Shown here one piece after another: positions 1-11,789 of a stretch of 64,000 nt of DNA. Positions within the stretch are counted from its first letter, which is position 1. Each line of letters starts with the position of its first letter. The notes beneath the pieces are model-generated. The model saw nothing but the letters and a program-made list of their open reading frames with translations, was not told where the DNA came from and did no database searches. The DNA comes from Phellopilus nigrolimitatus (lineage: Eukaryota; Basidiomycota; Agaricomycetes; Hymenochaetales; Hymenochaetaceae): NCBI GenBank assembly GCA_021029095.1, contig JAJOHG010000045.1:62001-126000 (forward strand), in the 5' to 3' direction. A program made the position numbers and the translations under genes.

Positions 1-876
1 TCATTTAGGAGAAGATTGGATGACTATCCTTCTAATTGACTGTAGCGACATCTCCCTATACATATAATATGCAAGATATTCATCTGCCGCTAATTTCTTA
101 CACAGACATTCTTCTGATGCGGGTCCTGGCACTCTACCACCAGGGTAAGGCACTCCGGATACCACCAGAACATTGCTAAATTTCACAGTCCAACAGACAA
201 GAAATTTGCTACGTGCCTGAGGACTATATTCGGCCTGGAAGCAGCTTTAATGCTGGGCTTCCTTATATATATCATCATATACGAAGAGAGTAAGCAGAAC
301 TACTTTTTGTAGAGCATAGAGTCAACTAAACAATTGTCCCAGTTTCTGTATGGAGACTTGCAGAAGGTGTAACAGTATGTTTAGTTGAGAGAAGCCCAAA
401 AATTTGGAGTGCATTAGCTTGGTTAGTACTGACATCCTTGTGCAAATATTTGAACTAATTTGAAAAAAGGACTGTTCCAATTCTGTATGCAATCATCCTA
501 ATGGTTTTGGCTCTCTTCAAGGCTGCACAGCACTGGAGGGAGTCAGCTGGTCTCAGTCAGTTTAACCTTCTTATGGTGCTCATCAAAGATCAGGCAATCT
601 ACTTTATTTTGTATGCTTTCTTAATGTACAACCAGCGGTATATGAGCTGATTGGTCTGACAGGGTCATATTCTGCAGTATTATGGGGGTGGTACAATATC
701 AATTTAACATCCAAACTTCTCTTCTGGCTAGTCTCCTTCCTGTTTTAGTTTACCCCAGACTTTTCTGTGTCATTGGGAATCACCTGCTGGTTCATCTGAA
801 GGAAACTGGAGAGAGGCGAGCCAAGGGAGGGACCAGTTACAGGATGACGACCATGAGCAGTATGCAGTTCTCCTGA
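1..876 (+). CDS. DUF6533-type 7TM gene, copy 1 (5' truncated by window edge)
   Basis: This is the 3' part of a multi-exon membrane-protein gene that recurs seven times in the window. Visible pieces are the helix exon reading ILLMRVLALYH-like (about 110-150), a GLEAAL-like helix (about 230-290), the AQHW region (about 510-600) and a last exon (682-876) that ends in SSMQFS and a stop. The best family match from memory is the basidiomycete DUF6533 group of predicted seven-transmembrane proteins of unknown function. The last exon is fully open (64 codons). Upstream exons lie outside the window, so intactness cannot be judged. Confidence 0.5.
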
Positions 877-1450
877 ATTTGCGAAGAAATTTTCCAAGGT
901 GATTGCATTTATTTGGGCATTCCTTGTATTATGCCCGAGATTAATCATTCAGTAGTCATGTAGGACATACATATACTTCTGTGCTCCTGTCCTATTTCTA
1001 ATTTACCCTAATTCTTCTATTAAATGTCTTGCAACGTCAAGTCTTCGCTATGCGAAAAAAATCAATTCATTTGCAGAAATCACTGTTCTCGTTCTGTTCA
1101 GACTCATCAGAATTTATGATTATATACAATCTTGATGACATGTGACAACAAGACCGTCTATCGTCGTGTACGATTAACTTTAGTGAGATAAAATTTAAAG
1201 ATTGAACGTCAGTGTCATAGTTCGTCCCGTTCTCTAATCTGTTCAGCCTACGGTTGCATCCACTCAAGCTCATTTGAGTCGAATGAGTTCCATGCTTCTT
1301 CCCCCTACGGATTACTTGTGTCCTCGGGCTTTGACCAGTGATATCTGCTTGTTTGTTCACTCTCAAACGAGCTTGAGGCGCGCTATACCGAGAGCCCTCG
1401 TCTTGCTCAATAGCGTATCCAGCAAGTCCACGGCGTCTTCATTCGTTCTC
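877..1450 (+). repeat. 3' flank of 7TM unit joined to Argonaute-3'-flank module
   Basis: Positions 877-1130 match the DNA downstream of the other 7TM copies. From about 1130 the sequence matches the DNA downstream of the full-length Argonaute (51460-51720 on the minus strand), including the motif CTCAAGCTCATTTGAGT. The same join recurs near 40560-40760 and 48060-48260. I see no gene here. Confidence 0.55.
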
Positions 1451-1519
1451 TTACTTGCTTTTATGAACGCAGTGTCCTGGGTAATCGCCTCTTTGCAAGC
1501 GGAGCAACAGCCTACAGCG

Positions 1520-2986
1520 GAATGACATAGTCGTAAGGGGCACTCGCCGCTTGACCAGGTCGTCTTGATGGAACCAGCATAGGACTATTGCACGCTGCGG
1601 CGGCGGCGCGTGCATCTGTCTCTGCTCCCGCGCCGCGCAGACTATGAACAGAAGCCGGCGTCCGGCGCACGTCGTGAATACTGCGATCCACAAAAACGAA
1701 ACAGCCACGCGACTCTCAGAGGGCGGGGCCTGCGCTGAGAAAGAGAGACGGCCAGACGTGTACGACGGAGAACGCCAGCATGCAGAGCCGTAGAGTGTTG
1801 CTAATGCTAGTACATCTAGTACATCCCGGTCGTAGAAGCCTGGAGGGTGAAGGAGAGCGCAGTTGCTAGGACCCCGATAGCAGGATGCGAGCCGACGAAC
1901 CGTCTGAGGAGACACGACGGTTTCAAGCCGCCAGCTTCATCGTGTGCCGCAGGGGCGAGAGGCGCTTTCGCGCGCCTCCCGCGGCGCGGCGGCCTCTTTA
2001 GCCTGTGCTCTGTCGCTGCTGGATGGACAGAGTAGCAGCACGAGTGCGCGCGCGTTTCAGCGTGATTATTGCAGCCGTCTACGAGGCGTACCGGGGGGTG
2101 GCGTGGAACGTGATGGGTGAGGCGGGCAGCCAGCGCGGCTTGGATAATGCCGTGCGAGGGAAAGGCCGGAATCGCAACAGGCCGACAAAGCAAACGGCGT
2201 TGCCCCTGTCAACGTTAAGGATGAGTGTGCTCTTGCGACCCTCTCGACTGCGAGCACGTAGTTGAGCGGTTGATGGCTTGGAAATGCTTCAATACATACT
2301 ACTCCTTCGCGAGCTCAACGCGGAGATCAAAATTGTTCTCGCTCTTGATCTTGTGCCCGATTCCAATAACTGTAGAGATCTCTCGGTAAATAATAGACAA
2401 AGAAGGCGGGTATAGACGTACTGAGCTTGTTCACCTTACGCGATTCGTCGACGGACTCACGTGGGGTGAGGCCGGTATTGCGCGTATTTGAGAGCATAGA
2501 GGCGGCCCCGTGAAGAGCGTCATTGAAGCGGGGGCCGGTGGATAAGTCCTTTCCCGCACAAGTACCGGCGATCATGTCCATGGCACTGAGTAAAGCAGTT
2601 TAGATAATATATCAAGAAAATGAGCTGAAGACGACGTGCCCAGAGATAGCAGAGCCATGGTCAGCCGTACCATTAGCACCATCTCAATGAACTTGGTCGC
2701 CTATGGCAGGAAGCGGCGCTTGAACTATCAAGAAACGCGTGAAGTCCAGTGCACTGCTGTATACACGTCCGCATCCAGGTATTTCTTCACTGCTTCCTCG
2801 AAAGAGGTGTACGCTGGCAGCAGTGCCTCCTTAGTTCCTTCTGGGTGTGGTGGCCGCCGAAGGGATAGATTGTCGCTGCAACAGAGAGCATCTCGCGGCC
2901 GCACGAGTAGTCGTAGTCGAACAAGCGTTGAATCGCGCGGGGTTGAAGACCATACACAATACTGCGCGCGTCTTCGCGTCGAAGGG
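1520..2986 (-). pseudogene. ATP-citrate lyase pseudogene P1, 3' half
   Basis: Read on the minus strand, this is the C-terminal half of ATP-citrate lyase, the cytosolic enzyme that makes acetyl-CoA and oxaloacetate from citrate. Recognisable pieces in order are FDAKTR (next to the element), the GKDL segment, the SMLSNTRNTGLTPRE segment (about 2450-2500), GIGHKI-like residues, YVLKHF-like residues and LILNVD (about 2215-2240). They are spread over several frames with stops. The enzyme match ends near 2150. The remaining 1520-2150 is an unidentified tail that also follows lyase copies P3 and P4. The 5' half lies at 6507-7560, beyond an inserted transposon. Confidence 0.75.
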
Positions 2987-3004
2987 CATCAGGAAAAGCC
3001 TACC

Positions 3005-3245
3005 CTGTCAAATCGCGTCAAATCGCGTCAAATCGCGTCAAATCACTCAAATCCCTTCAAATCCTTTCAAATCCTTTCAAATCCTTTCAAATTTTTACCT
3101 TATTTTTTTACAGGTTTTTTAGCGCCGAGTTTTCTGATTCTTCAAATCCTTCAAATTATTAAATACAGTAACTTTCTTCAAATCCGTCAATTCTGTCAAA
3201 TCCGTCAAATCCGTCAAAATCCGTCAAATTCTCGAATGCGGAAAT
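3005..3245. repeat. left subterminal AAATC-rich tandem repeats
   Basis: Short direct repeats of about 9-10 bp such as AAATCGCGTC, AAATCCTTTC and AAATCCGTC run through this stretch. They mirror the array at the other end of the element and may be transposase-binding repeats (inference). Confidence 0.8.
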
Positions 3246-3302
3246 TATGCACAAGTCAAATGGTGTGTTTATTTAAGTTGAAAAAATATGCACAACACGT
3301 GA

Positions 3303-3362
3303 ATTGAACAGCCAACCTAGTCGCATAGCATGACCAGATCATAACCACTACACCATAATACC
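3303..3362 (-). other. tRNA-like relic
   Basis: On the minus strand there is an A-box-like TGGTGTAGTGGTT followed about 45 nt later by a B-box-like GTTCAATTC, the internal promoter spacing of a tRNA gene. The acceptor and T stems do not pair properly, so this is a decayed tRNA or SINE head rather than a working tRNA. Confidence 0.3.
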
Positions 3363-3649
3363 TTTATAAGGGGTCAAATTATTGTTTATAGCATACGAAG
3401 GACAGGTATTCAAAGTGTTCTCCAGGTCTTCAAGTCCATTTAAGCCGGCCCTGAATTAGACAAAGGCCGCGTCATCACCTCGAAAAGTTATTCCCTTGCT
3501 CCGTATTGACCTCACTCTTGTCCACGATCGGAACTTATCGACTGGTCGGGCATACCTTTTGCATTGTGCGTATCTGGGTGGATCTGTTGTTGATGCTGCG
3601 CAACAGGCATAGGCAGTGGTGGATTTTCATCGCGGCGAAATCAACATCG

Positions 3650-5625
3650 TATGACGGACAACTTGGAGTGCGTCGTTTATGAACAACAGCGCGCACGGGA
3701 ACACGACCGACCGGGTCCAGCTACATCGGCCGCTTGCATATCTCTCAGTCGTTCTACTCACCCAATGTCTCATATGCGTCTCCTCAACAGCCATAGCTGA
3801 CCGGCCATTGGGCCAATTCGAACGTGGCCAGCCTGTCGATTGCTCTGACCCATATCAAGACGATCATCTTTCTGGGACTCCTGACTATGTTCGATGGCAC
3901 ACAACTGCAGCGCAGAAGCTTGATGAGAGCTTTTCGGCAACTAGGAGTCCGCGACAACAGACAGGACTGGGTACTACGCCTTTGCTCGACCCTTACTCTC
4001 AGCTTCAGTAGATGTCAGCGCAGACTGCTGCGACTGCAGACTTTCCCACTTCAACCGTGTATCAGAACTCAAGTCCAACTGAAACGCCGAGCGCACCACC
4101 ATATCAGCCGCCTGTTGCCCAGCAGCAGGCGTCCTCGAAGGGTACTTCGCCTCTGGGGTCACCGTTTGCGGGCCAAAGAAGTATTCCAATTATACCCATT
4201 ATCACCCGATGGATACTTTGTCACCTGGTCCTGAAATGGAGAAAGGTCTGTCTTTGCTTATCGCCGTATGACGATGACGGTGGTCGCCTGACTTTGTACC
4301 TTCTGGAGTAGAACTTAATAACCGTGCGGCGTTCATCGACTTCTGCCAGGGCTTGCTGAATTTGGATCCTATTCAGCGTTGGACGCCGCAGCAAGCCCGT
4401 ATACATCCTTTCATTACAGGCGAGAAGTGTGTGAAGCCTTTTGTAGTATGTCATCTTCCTCCTATCGTTTTTATTTCGCTTTGGAGCTAAACTCGTCTTC
4501 AACCACCGAGTCACTTAAACAGTGCCGCGACAGCAGCAGCCGCTGCTACGCGGTCTATTACTCCACCGAATGACCCGAAGCGGCTGTACGGGGGTTTGGT
4601 TCCGCAACAGCCGAAAGGACAGCGCGCGTATCAGGACGCTGCGTCGTACAACCAGCATCTCGCGCAGCATCAGGCTTACACTGCTCAGCAGCAGGCCGCG
4701 TCGCAGGCCGCATCGCGCGTACTGCAACCCGTATGTCTCACCGCAACAGCCTCAACAGCAGGCGCAGGCCGCATCGCAGTGGCATCGGCAGGATGCACAG
4801 CACTATAACCTGCCGCTTCAGCAGATGCAGCATTCATCTGTGAATCATGCGTCATTGGGCCATCAAAATCCTGGAAGTGAGTGTCTTTGATGCAATGATC
4901 TTATGAGTCGCAAGAATCGGAAAACATTTCTAATTGATTTTAAAGATCTGAACGCACAGCCGAATCCGCCTTCGAGTACATACTACCCGAATTCCCGAGC
5001 TCGTGCAAACACAATAAACAATATGGACGCCATCCCTCCTGCGTTGGCTCGTCTTCAGCACATGAACCATGATGTCATCTCCGGGCGAAATGCTCTTACG
5101 CCAGTGCTCAACCGGGACGATGCCATGCGAGAGTGGGAGAGATGTCAGGCTGGCAAGGCGGCTGCGTCTCAACCATATCCGCAGTTGGAATATCTGCAAC
5201 AGCAGGCCGAACTTGCTGCTGCAGGGTTGGCTACCTGGAATCAGCCCCGTACAGCACATCGGTATCCTGCTCAGCCATCGTCACTGTCCCAGTCGTACCA
5301 CCCCGCTGCCAATATCGTCGTAGATGATCCGTCGGAAAGACGGGAGGTTGTCCTATCGAACGTCCGGTCCGCCGCTCGTGGGGACCAGGCATCGCAATCA
5401 TTATACGGTGCGACGAACTCTGCGAGCCTCTCAAGCCCGCTGCAAGCGTATGCAGGGAATCCCGCACCTGGTGGTTGCTCGCTACGGAAGCTCTTATGCG
5501 CAGCAGCAGCAACAACAACAACAACAACAACAACAACAACCTGCATCGTCGTTTGACGCGATCGATCGCGGGCGGGCGGATATTGCGAATATATACGTCC
5601 CAATGCAGCCGGACCAGTACTAGAG
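3650..5625 (+). pseudogene. YAK1: YAK1-like (DYRK family) kinase gene fragment, kinase core deleted
   Basis: The clearest match is 4323-4427, reading RAAFIDF...GLLNLDPIQRWTPQQA..HPFITGEK, the end of a DYRK/YAK1 kinase C-lobe. It is followed by the Gln-rich tail typical of fungal YAK1: PPNDPKRLYGGL near 4570-4600, many Q/A blocks, an intron-like break near 4880-4960, then an open frame from about 4960 through a CAA-coded poly-Gln tract to a stop near 5623. Upstream, 3650-4250 reads as a low-complexity Ser/Gln/Pro N-terminal region in changing frames. ATP-binding and catalytic-loop segments are absent, so most of the kinase domain was deleted. In yeast YAK1 is a stress and growth kinase; this copy cannot be a kinase. 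Confidence 0.75.
5498..5541 (+). repeat. CAG/CAA poly-glutamine microsatellite
   Basis: About fourteen CAG/CAA codons in a row encode glutamine within the YAK1-like tail. The same DNA gives artificial poly-Thr, poly-Val and poly-Leu reading frames in other frames. Confidence 0.9.
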
Positions 5626-6154
5626 CGCGTCTAAAGCCCCGCCGATGATCCGGAGAACATGATCTACAACTACACTGAATCACTCGACTGGGAGGACTAC
5701 GCAGCTTCGGACGTGCCGCATGAACGGCGACGTCGACGCAGCGCTGTTTGCCGCTCGGGTTCACCCCGAGTGTGCACCCTCGCGCCTGTGCGCCTGTCTC
5801 GGTGAATACTCGCGGCCCCGCATGCACGACAGTCAAACGCAGACACCACTCACCTTCTCATTCAGATGCAGTACGGACCCCGTTGTTGATGAGTGAACGG
5901 ATGGTGCGGAGGCAATTGTTGTGCTTCGCGGCGTCTTGCTAGACATCAAGAGTGACTTTGCCAGACTTGCTCTGGACGAGCTGTATATATGACTCACGAC
6001 ATTCCTTCAGCACGATTAACCCTCTATTACAGTCTTTTTATTGGCTTTTAGGTACCTACTCTTCGTATACTTTATGTTTCTTTTAATGGTTCTCAAATAT
6101 TATATGCTTCACTGTAATGCCGGTGTGATGCGAGCTAAAATTCCTGTAATTCTT
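5626..6154. other. YAK1-fragment 3' flank, no further gene seen
   Basis: Short broken frames continue the YAK1-like downstream region and then become AT-rich. Nothing else is recognised. Confidence 0.4.
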
Positions 6155-6480
6155 CAGAATTAAACTGTAAAAAGCACTCAAAACCTGTAAAAAGCACGTA
6201 AAAAACTGTAAAAAGCATGCAAACCGCATCAAAAGCATGCAAATGCGATCAAAAAGATGGGAAATATTGCTTCAAATTATTAAAGCTACGTTAAAATACA
6301 GTCCTTTTGCTTCAAATCATATCAAATCCTTGTCAAATCGTATCAAATCAGTTCAAATTCATAAAATCCGTAAAATCGACAGGGGGGGTCATCAAAATCG
6401 TAAAATCGTAAAATCGTAAAATCCTTAAAATTTCGAATGGATTTTACGGATTTTACGGGATTTTACGGGATTTGAAGCGA
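6155..6480. repeat. right subterminal AAATC/AAAAGCA tandem repeats
   Basis: Repeats of the type TGTAAAAAGCAC, TCAAATC and AAATCGTA are followed by inverted forms (GATTTTACG) near the right end. They are the counterpart of the left array of the 3.5-kb element. Confidence 0.8.
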
Positions 6481-6506
6481 TTTTACAGGGTAGGTATTTC
6501 CTGATG

Positions 6507-7560
6507 GGGCAGCACCACCGGCAGACTAATCCCCTCTTGCCATCCGGGAAGTGCGCAATCTCATCTCCGAGCTGCGTGCGCGCGCCAGACACGCTAATCA
6601 CGTCGACCGAGCCTCGTTTAGAGGGCGCACCACCAATGACCTTGCCCAGAGGAAACGAGTCAGGCGCAGACGGTGGGATTGAGTGTGCAATGCTCGCGCC
6701 TGGCTTTCACGTCCGGTTTCGCGCTCAGGGGACGATCTTGGTGATGTGAGCGTCCGGACTGTATACCTTGATGAACACGCCGAGAGAGACTCTCCGAGAA
6801 GATGCATCGCCTTAAGACCTTCCTGGTGGTTCGGAGCGCTGCTACAGACGAGGAACTTGACACTGTGCACAATGAGGCTGGCCTTGTACTCTTTCAAAAC
6901 GCGGAGGATACCCGTGAAAGTTGAGGAAGCATTTGTAAAGTTGGCAATACCACTACGAATGAAATGGATCTTGCCATCGGGCTTGGGCGGACCGTGAGTG
7001 ACAGGATCGACAGTCGTCTTTGCGTCCTCGTACGTCTGGTACTCTATCGTAGGACCAGAGCACTCGGTGTAGTTAGCGAGTGTGCAGCAATGGCATCGCA
7101 GTAAACGACGGAGGCACCACCTGAAGTTCGAATGAGATGCTTAAAGGTCCAATAGACATTCGATCCAGAAAGTGACTAGCAACCGCGGTCCAAACACGGC
7201 CATCCGGGCTGAGGACAGTCAACTTGAGGGAAGCGCCAGTCGAGCCATCGAGCTTCTGGATTTAGGCCTCCTCTTTGGCGAGCTGTCTACAGAAGGGGTC
7301 GGGCCAGCCCATCTGTGGGTCTCGGATGGCGTCAATGATTTTGGTCGTAGACGAGCCTTGAGTTGGGATGGTGACAATCACTTCGCCGCCATGTCGAGGA
7401 AGTGAACGACGGACTCGGCACGGTTCTCGCCATCGAGGACGATGAGCGCAGGTTAATCTCGAGACAAGCAAAGTGGAGGTCGGCATATACGGCGTAAATG
7501 CGGGGACTCGCGTTTCTTAGCCTGTGAGGTCGGTGAGGAGGTCGGTGAGGAGTGCGGACG
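6507..7560 (-). pseudogene. ATP-citrate lyase pseudogene P1, 5' half
   Basis: On the minus strand the order is YADLHFACLEINL (about 7440-7500), LDGSTGASLKLTVL (about 7210-7260), an alpha-helical RVLKEYKASL-like segment (about 6870-6900), SAPDSFPLGKVIGGAP (about 6630-6680) and FPDGKRGL next to the transposon. All are landmarks of the ATP-grasp and central regions of ATP-citrate lyase. Stops and frameshifts break it. A GT...AG intron is retained before the VVYSDA-type exon, so the copy arose by DNA duplication and not by retroposition. The single-chain order of domains fits the basidiomycete and animal enzyme type. Confidence 0.78.
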
Positions 7561-7599
7561 AGACAGCACATTGTGCAGCAAGTGGGAAGTGGGGTTAGG

Positions 7600-9377
7600 A
7601 GTGGTGTACAACTACAACAGAACTACAACATAGGTAACCAGCACGATTACAATAGAATTGTAATTAACCGGTATGATTACAAGATGTTTGTAACTTCCTA
7701 CCAAATTTAGATGAAAATACAATCTAATAGCAATTATGTCAAAACGGACTTCTTCGACAAATTATCCAGCAAGTCCAACGACGTCCCGATTCCGTTTATG
7801 AACGAGGTCTGCAAAGCGGAACGGCAAAGGGCACTCGGAGATGACGCGTGGACCGGCGACTCGGAGCGGAGCATGGCGAACCCTTCGTATTCAACTCTCT
7901 TCCTAAACCATCCTCGAGTTGTCCCATTCCTCAACCTGTCCAATCCTTCGGTTGCGGCTACTCAAGCTCATTTGAGTTGACTTACTTACATGTCTCCTCC
8001 CCCATGGGTTCCTTGTGCCCTCGGACTTCGACGGCGACCAGTGGTATCTGCTTGTTTATTCACTCTGGTCGAGTTTGAGGCGGGCTATGCCGAGAAAGCC
8101 TTCGTCTTGCTCAATAAATTATCCAGTGAGTCCATATTTTTTTTCCCCCTTTCTGCTAGGTAGCTGCCTCTTCTCAAGCAGAGCAGTCTATAACGAAATG
8201 TAGATTCACTTCTCACCTCCGCGTTCTCAACCGACGAACCAGACACTGAGCTCTCAACTCTCAACGCTCGGAATGCGAAACCGTCCTGAAAGGAAACTCG
8301 TTAGTCTTATCTTTCTCTTGAGCTGCATTTGCCTTCTGAAGCGCACTGAAAGGCTATGTATCCTTTCGATCGTCCACGCTCGGTGATTTCGTGAACGAGA
8401 CTGAGGGTGCATCATCATTGAGCAGCTCTGACGACGAGCTTCCGAACAGGCAAACGGACGCCACACAATGATATACCAATCATGCTTCAGCCACCTCATC
8501 ATTGGATACGCGCTCGACGGTATCTTCTATGCTCTCTTACCTAGCTCAGATCTCCTTTCACTTCGTGCGCCGTCCACTTGCTATCGCGTTATCGTCGACC
8601 TCGCCATGGATAACTGGCAGGAAGATACTTCTTGAAGCTTCAAATATCCGTAAGTACGCTAGCGACATCAACTAGGAGGTCTTATAAGTCCGGTCTCCCT
8701 GTTTTTTCGAGTCCCGGCTATTAGATATGCCTGTCCGGAAAACAAAATTGGACTGTAATGCACTGACACAAACGCCGCGTTTCTCGGTGTCAATCATGCT
8801 TCAAGGTTTATATATTCGGATGAACCTGCACATTGAGGATCTTGGCGTGGTTGATTGATAGTGCGATGTGCTATTCTTTTCATATCCGGTAATCTCTCAT
8901 CCTGAACCTGTTTAGAATCTCCTTACAGTTGTTTCGAATCACACAGCTGCGGAAGTACGTGTATTTTCGTACTTCGAAATTCCTGCTTCACAAAGCTCGA
9001 TTTGATCCTCTGGATTTCGGCGGTGTTTGTACATCTTCTCCCATCGAAAAAGCCTCTTGACTGCTCTTTATAACATAAGGTGAATGATGAAGCCATGCGC
9101 AACAGTCCGATTAACAGTTCTCAGTCGCTAGTGCGTGGACATCGGGCGTTCTTGAGCCAGATTTTAGGATTGCCGACGTTCAACGTCGCAGATTTTGATC
9201 GGCAGAAATAATGTATTATCTGAATCTTCGAGCAACAAATCTGCCATTGACTCGTATCTGCCTGTCTTAACTTTCCGGCTCGCCGTTATAAGACGCGTCC
9301 GAGGTTAGCCCAATTTGTGCCCCCGAACAGACCTTTCTAAGCTTTGTTGAAGATTTGACGACTGGAGACGTCTCACT
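7600..9377 (+). repeat. 7TM-unit upstream module, copy A
   Basis: This non-coding stretch recurs upstream of the 7TM copies. It holds an AT-rich part with TTGTAACTTCCTACCAAATT (about 7690), CTCAAGCTCATTTGAGT (about 7960), and the CTGGCAGGAAGATACTTCTTG stretch near 8620 (shared with the Argonaute pseudogene end at 15318). After that come CGCCGTTATAAGA- and GAAGATTTGACGACT-type segments just before the 7TM start. Related DNA is at 15298-16064, 28508-28925, 36470-38140, 42639-44640 and 50163-51640. I see no convincing gene in it. Confidence 0.6.
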
Positions 9378-11002
9378 ATGCATTCAACACGCTCTGACAT
9401 CGAGCCTATTGACCCAAGCGTAGTTCCGTTTATCATCTCGGCGATAGACACTTGGACGTACGCTGAAGTGGCTGGGTTGACTCTCTTGGTTTATGACACG
9501 AGTAAGTCGGGTACATTGGCCAGATACGAATTTCGATGACATGTCGATCACTCAGTCATCACAATGGACAAGGAGGTAAGCAAAGCTTACCTCCTTGTCT
9601 CAATGTCTAGACTAATCACAATACCTGTAAGATAAAATACTTTTGGGTGCGCTACTTTTGTAACATTAACATCCGACATAGCATATTTACTTACGTGGTA
9701 TGAAGGGCTCTCCTTGCAAGTCTGTCAGCTCGATTTATTTTGCGGTAAATACTTTTACGACTTCCTATAAGGAGGTAAGATGACAAACTCCGATGAATGG
9801 TTGCAGAATCGCTATGTTGGGATCCTTGGAGCCATTTCGGGTATTGTAGGTAAGTTGTACGCAAACCTTTAATAGGAGTGCATTGAAAACAGGGTTGTCG
9901 ACTTACATTGTCTTTTGTACTTAGTTGATACCTTCCAGGCAAATGAGACCCTGCATGTCATCTCGATTACTGCAAAAAATGACCGAGGCTAATTCTAAAA
10001 TGTGGACTCACTTATAGGTGTAAGCACCTAAATACTATTTTTTTTTGGTTTCTGCTGATGATATTGAAAAGGCCTTGGCTTAATTTCATTTCTAAATCTG
10101 TCATGTGAGTAATCATTTATTCCATAAAACAACATTTTACTCATTCAGGGGAAGATTTGATGACTGTCCTTTTGATTGACTGTAGTAACATTTCCTTGCC
10201 TACAATTCATCTGCCATTAATTGTTTACACAGACATTCTTCTGATGCGGGTCCTGGCACTCTACCATCAGGGTGAGGCACTCCGGGTACCACCAAAACAC
10301 TGCTAAGGTTTACAAACTTACAGATAAGAATCTTACCGTATGCCTGAGGACTCTATTTGGCCTGGAAGCAGCTTTTGTGCTGGGTACTCTGATATACACT
10401 GCCATATATGAAGAGTGTAAGCAAGCCTATTTATTGTAGAGTGTACAGTTCACTAAACAATTATTCCAGATTTTGTAGGGAGACTTGCAGAAGGTGTAAC
10501 AGTATGTTTGGTTGCTAGAAGCCCAAACATTTGGGGTAAATTAGCTTGGTTAGTACCGACATCCTTGGGAAAACATTTGGACTGATTTGAAACAGGGCTA
10601 TTCCAATGCTGTATGCAATCATTTTAATGGTCCTAGCTATCTACAAGGCTGCACAACACTGGAGGGAGTCAGTGGGTTTCAGTCAATCTAACCTTCTTAC
10701 TGTGCTCATCCAAGATCAGGCCATCTATTTTACTTTGTATGCTTCCTTGATATACAACCAGTGGTATATAAACTGACTGGTTTAACAGGGTCATAACCTG
10801 CAGTGTTATGAGGATAGTTGCAGAACAGTTTTACATCACAAATATTCTTCTGTCTTATCTCATGTCTGCTTTGGGAAACCCCAGTCTTCTCTGTGTCCTT
10901 GGGAGTCACCTGCTGGTTCATCTGAAGGAAGCTGGAGAGAGGAGAGCCAATGGAGGGACTAGCTATAGGATGACGACCATGAGCAGTATGCGATTCTCCT
11001 GA
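9378..11002 (+). CDS. DUF6533-type 7TM gene, copy 2
   Basis: The start ATG opens exon 1 with IEPIDPSVVPFIISAIDT and TLLVYDT, splicing by GTAAGT to ITMDKE, then IKYFW, then SPCKSVSSIYFA, then NRYVGILGAISGIV. These small exons have plausible GT..AG borders. Later exons read DILLMRVLALYHQ, LRTLFGLEAAFVLGTLIYT, GVTVCLV, MLYAIILMVLAIYKAAQHW and the last exon 10808-11002, ending SSMRFS. The pattern of YD..ITMDKE, KYFW and NRY followed by helices matches basidiomycete DUF6533 proteins, predicted integral-membrane and of unknown function. The junction before MLYAII could not be resolved, so one exon border or frame is uncertain. No definite disabling change was found. Confidence 0.6.
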
Positions 11003-11780
11003 ATTTGTGAAGGGAGTTCCAAGGTGATCGCATATGTTTGGCCTTCCTTGAATTATGTCCAAGACTGATTAATCAAATTGTCATTCAGCAGATGTGTAGG
11101 AAATCCATATATTTTTCACATTCCTGTCCTTTGATTTACTCTTACCTCTTCTATCTTTTGTCCTGCAACGTCGAGTCTTCGCTGTGCCAAGAAATATCAA
11201 TTGTTTTACATCTACACGAGTTCATTCATTGTACTTGCTCTGTTCGGACTGATCAGAATTTATGATTGCATGCAAATATTTATACAGCCCAAAGTGAGAT
11301 AACATGATGCAGTGGCAGCACGGGACAAAGCGTCACGTAGTGTCGCCTCTAGCCCTTCGCGGCGATCTGCGTGGCGCCTTCGCATCGTAACACTTGGTGT
11401 CTTAAAAGATGAGCGTGCAGTCTGCGGACTTTGTGTGCCACAGGGCCAGAACAACGAGATAAAAAGCGATAATCTGAAATGCACCATTGCCGCCATATGC
11501 GTGCAAACGTCGCAGCTGGCGCCTTCACGTCGAGCGCGTGGCAGAATCGTAAAAGGGCACAACTAAGGAAAGATTGTTTCGCGCGCGAGACTTGAACTTG
11601 TAGTGCGGGGAAATTGGAGGCGCGGCGTGTGTCCGCGCGGAAGATCTTCAACATTCGTGCTCGGGTGTCTCTCGACTACGGGTTGAACGATATACTTTGA
11701 ACTTTTCTCGTTGTCTTGTTGTAGACGTGCTGAAGAACGAAACAATGAGCACGAGATTGAGAGATAAGCGGACGCTGAAC
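11003..11780 (+). repeat. 7TM 3' flank plus GC-rich module M, copy 1
   Basis: To about 11280 this matches the DNA after other 7TM copies. From 11285 to about 11640 it is a GC-rich module that recurs at 18200-18760, 30780-31200 and, inverted, at 34020-34430. Its landmarks are GTCTTAAAAGATGAGCGTGC and TGCACCATTGCCGCCATATG. Open frames on both strands are broken and no protein is recognised. Confidence 0.5.
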
Positions 11781-11789
11781 GCAGATTGA

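Larger units (their letters stand above)
2987..6506. mobile_element. 3.5-kb TIR element carrying a YAK1-like gene fragment
   Basis: The left end starts CATCAGGAAA and continues to CCTACCCTGT. The right end is its inverse, TTTCCTGATG, preceded by ACAGGGTAGG. GGG flanks both sides. Comparison with the uninterrupted lyase copy at about 39150 suggests a target duplication of 2-3 bp. Just inside the ends are AAATC-rich tandem arrays. No transposase is visible, so the element is non-autonomous. The short duplication and subterminal repeats resemble CACTA/Plavaka-type DNA transposons, which is inference. It is inserted in lyase pseudogene P1. Confidence 0.7.

Noticed and set aside
3005..3245. Possible CRISPR-like array
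   Set aside because: Units are only 9-10 bp, directly adjacent, without spacers; the setting is a eukaryotic transposon end.
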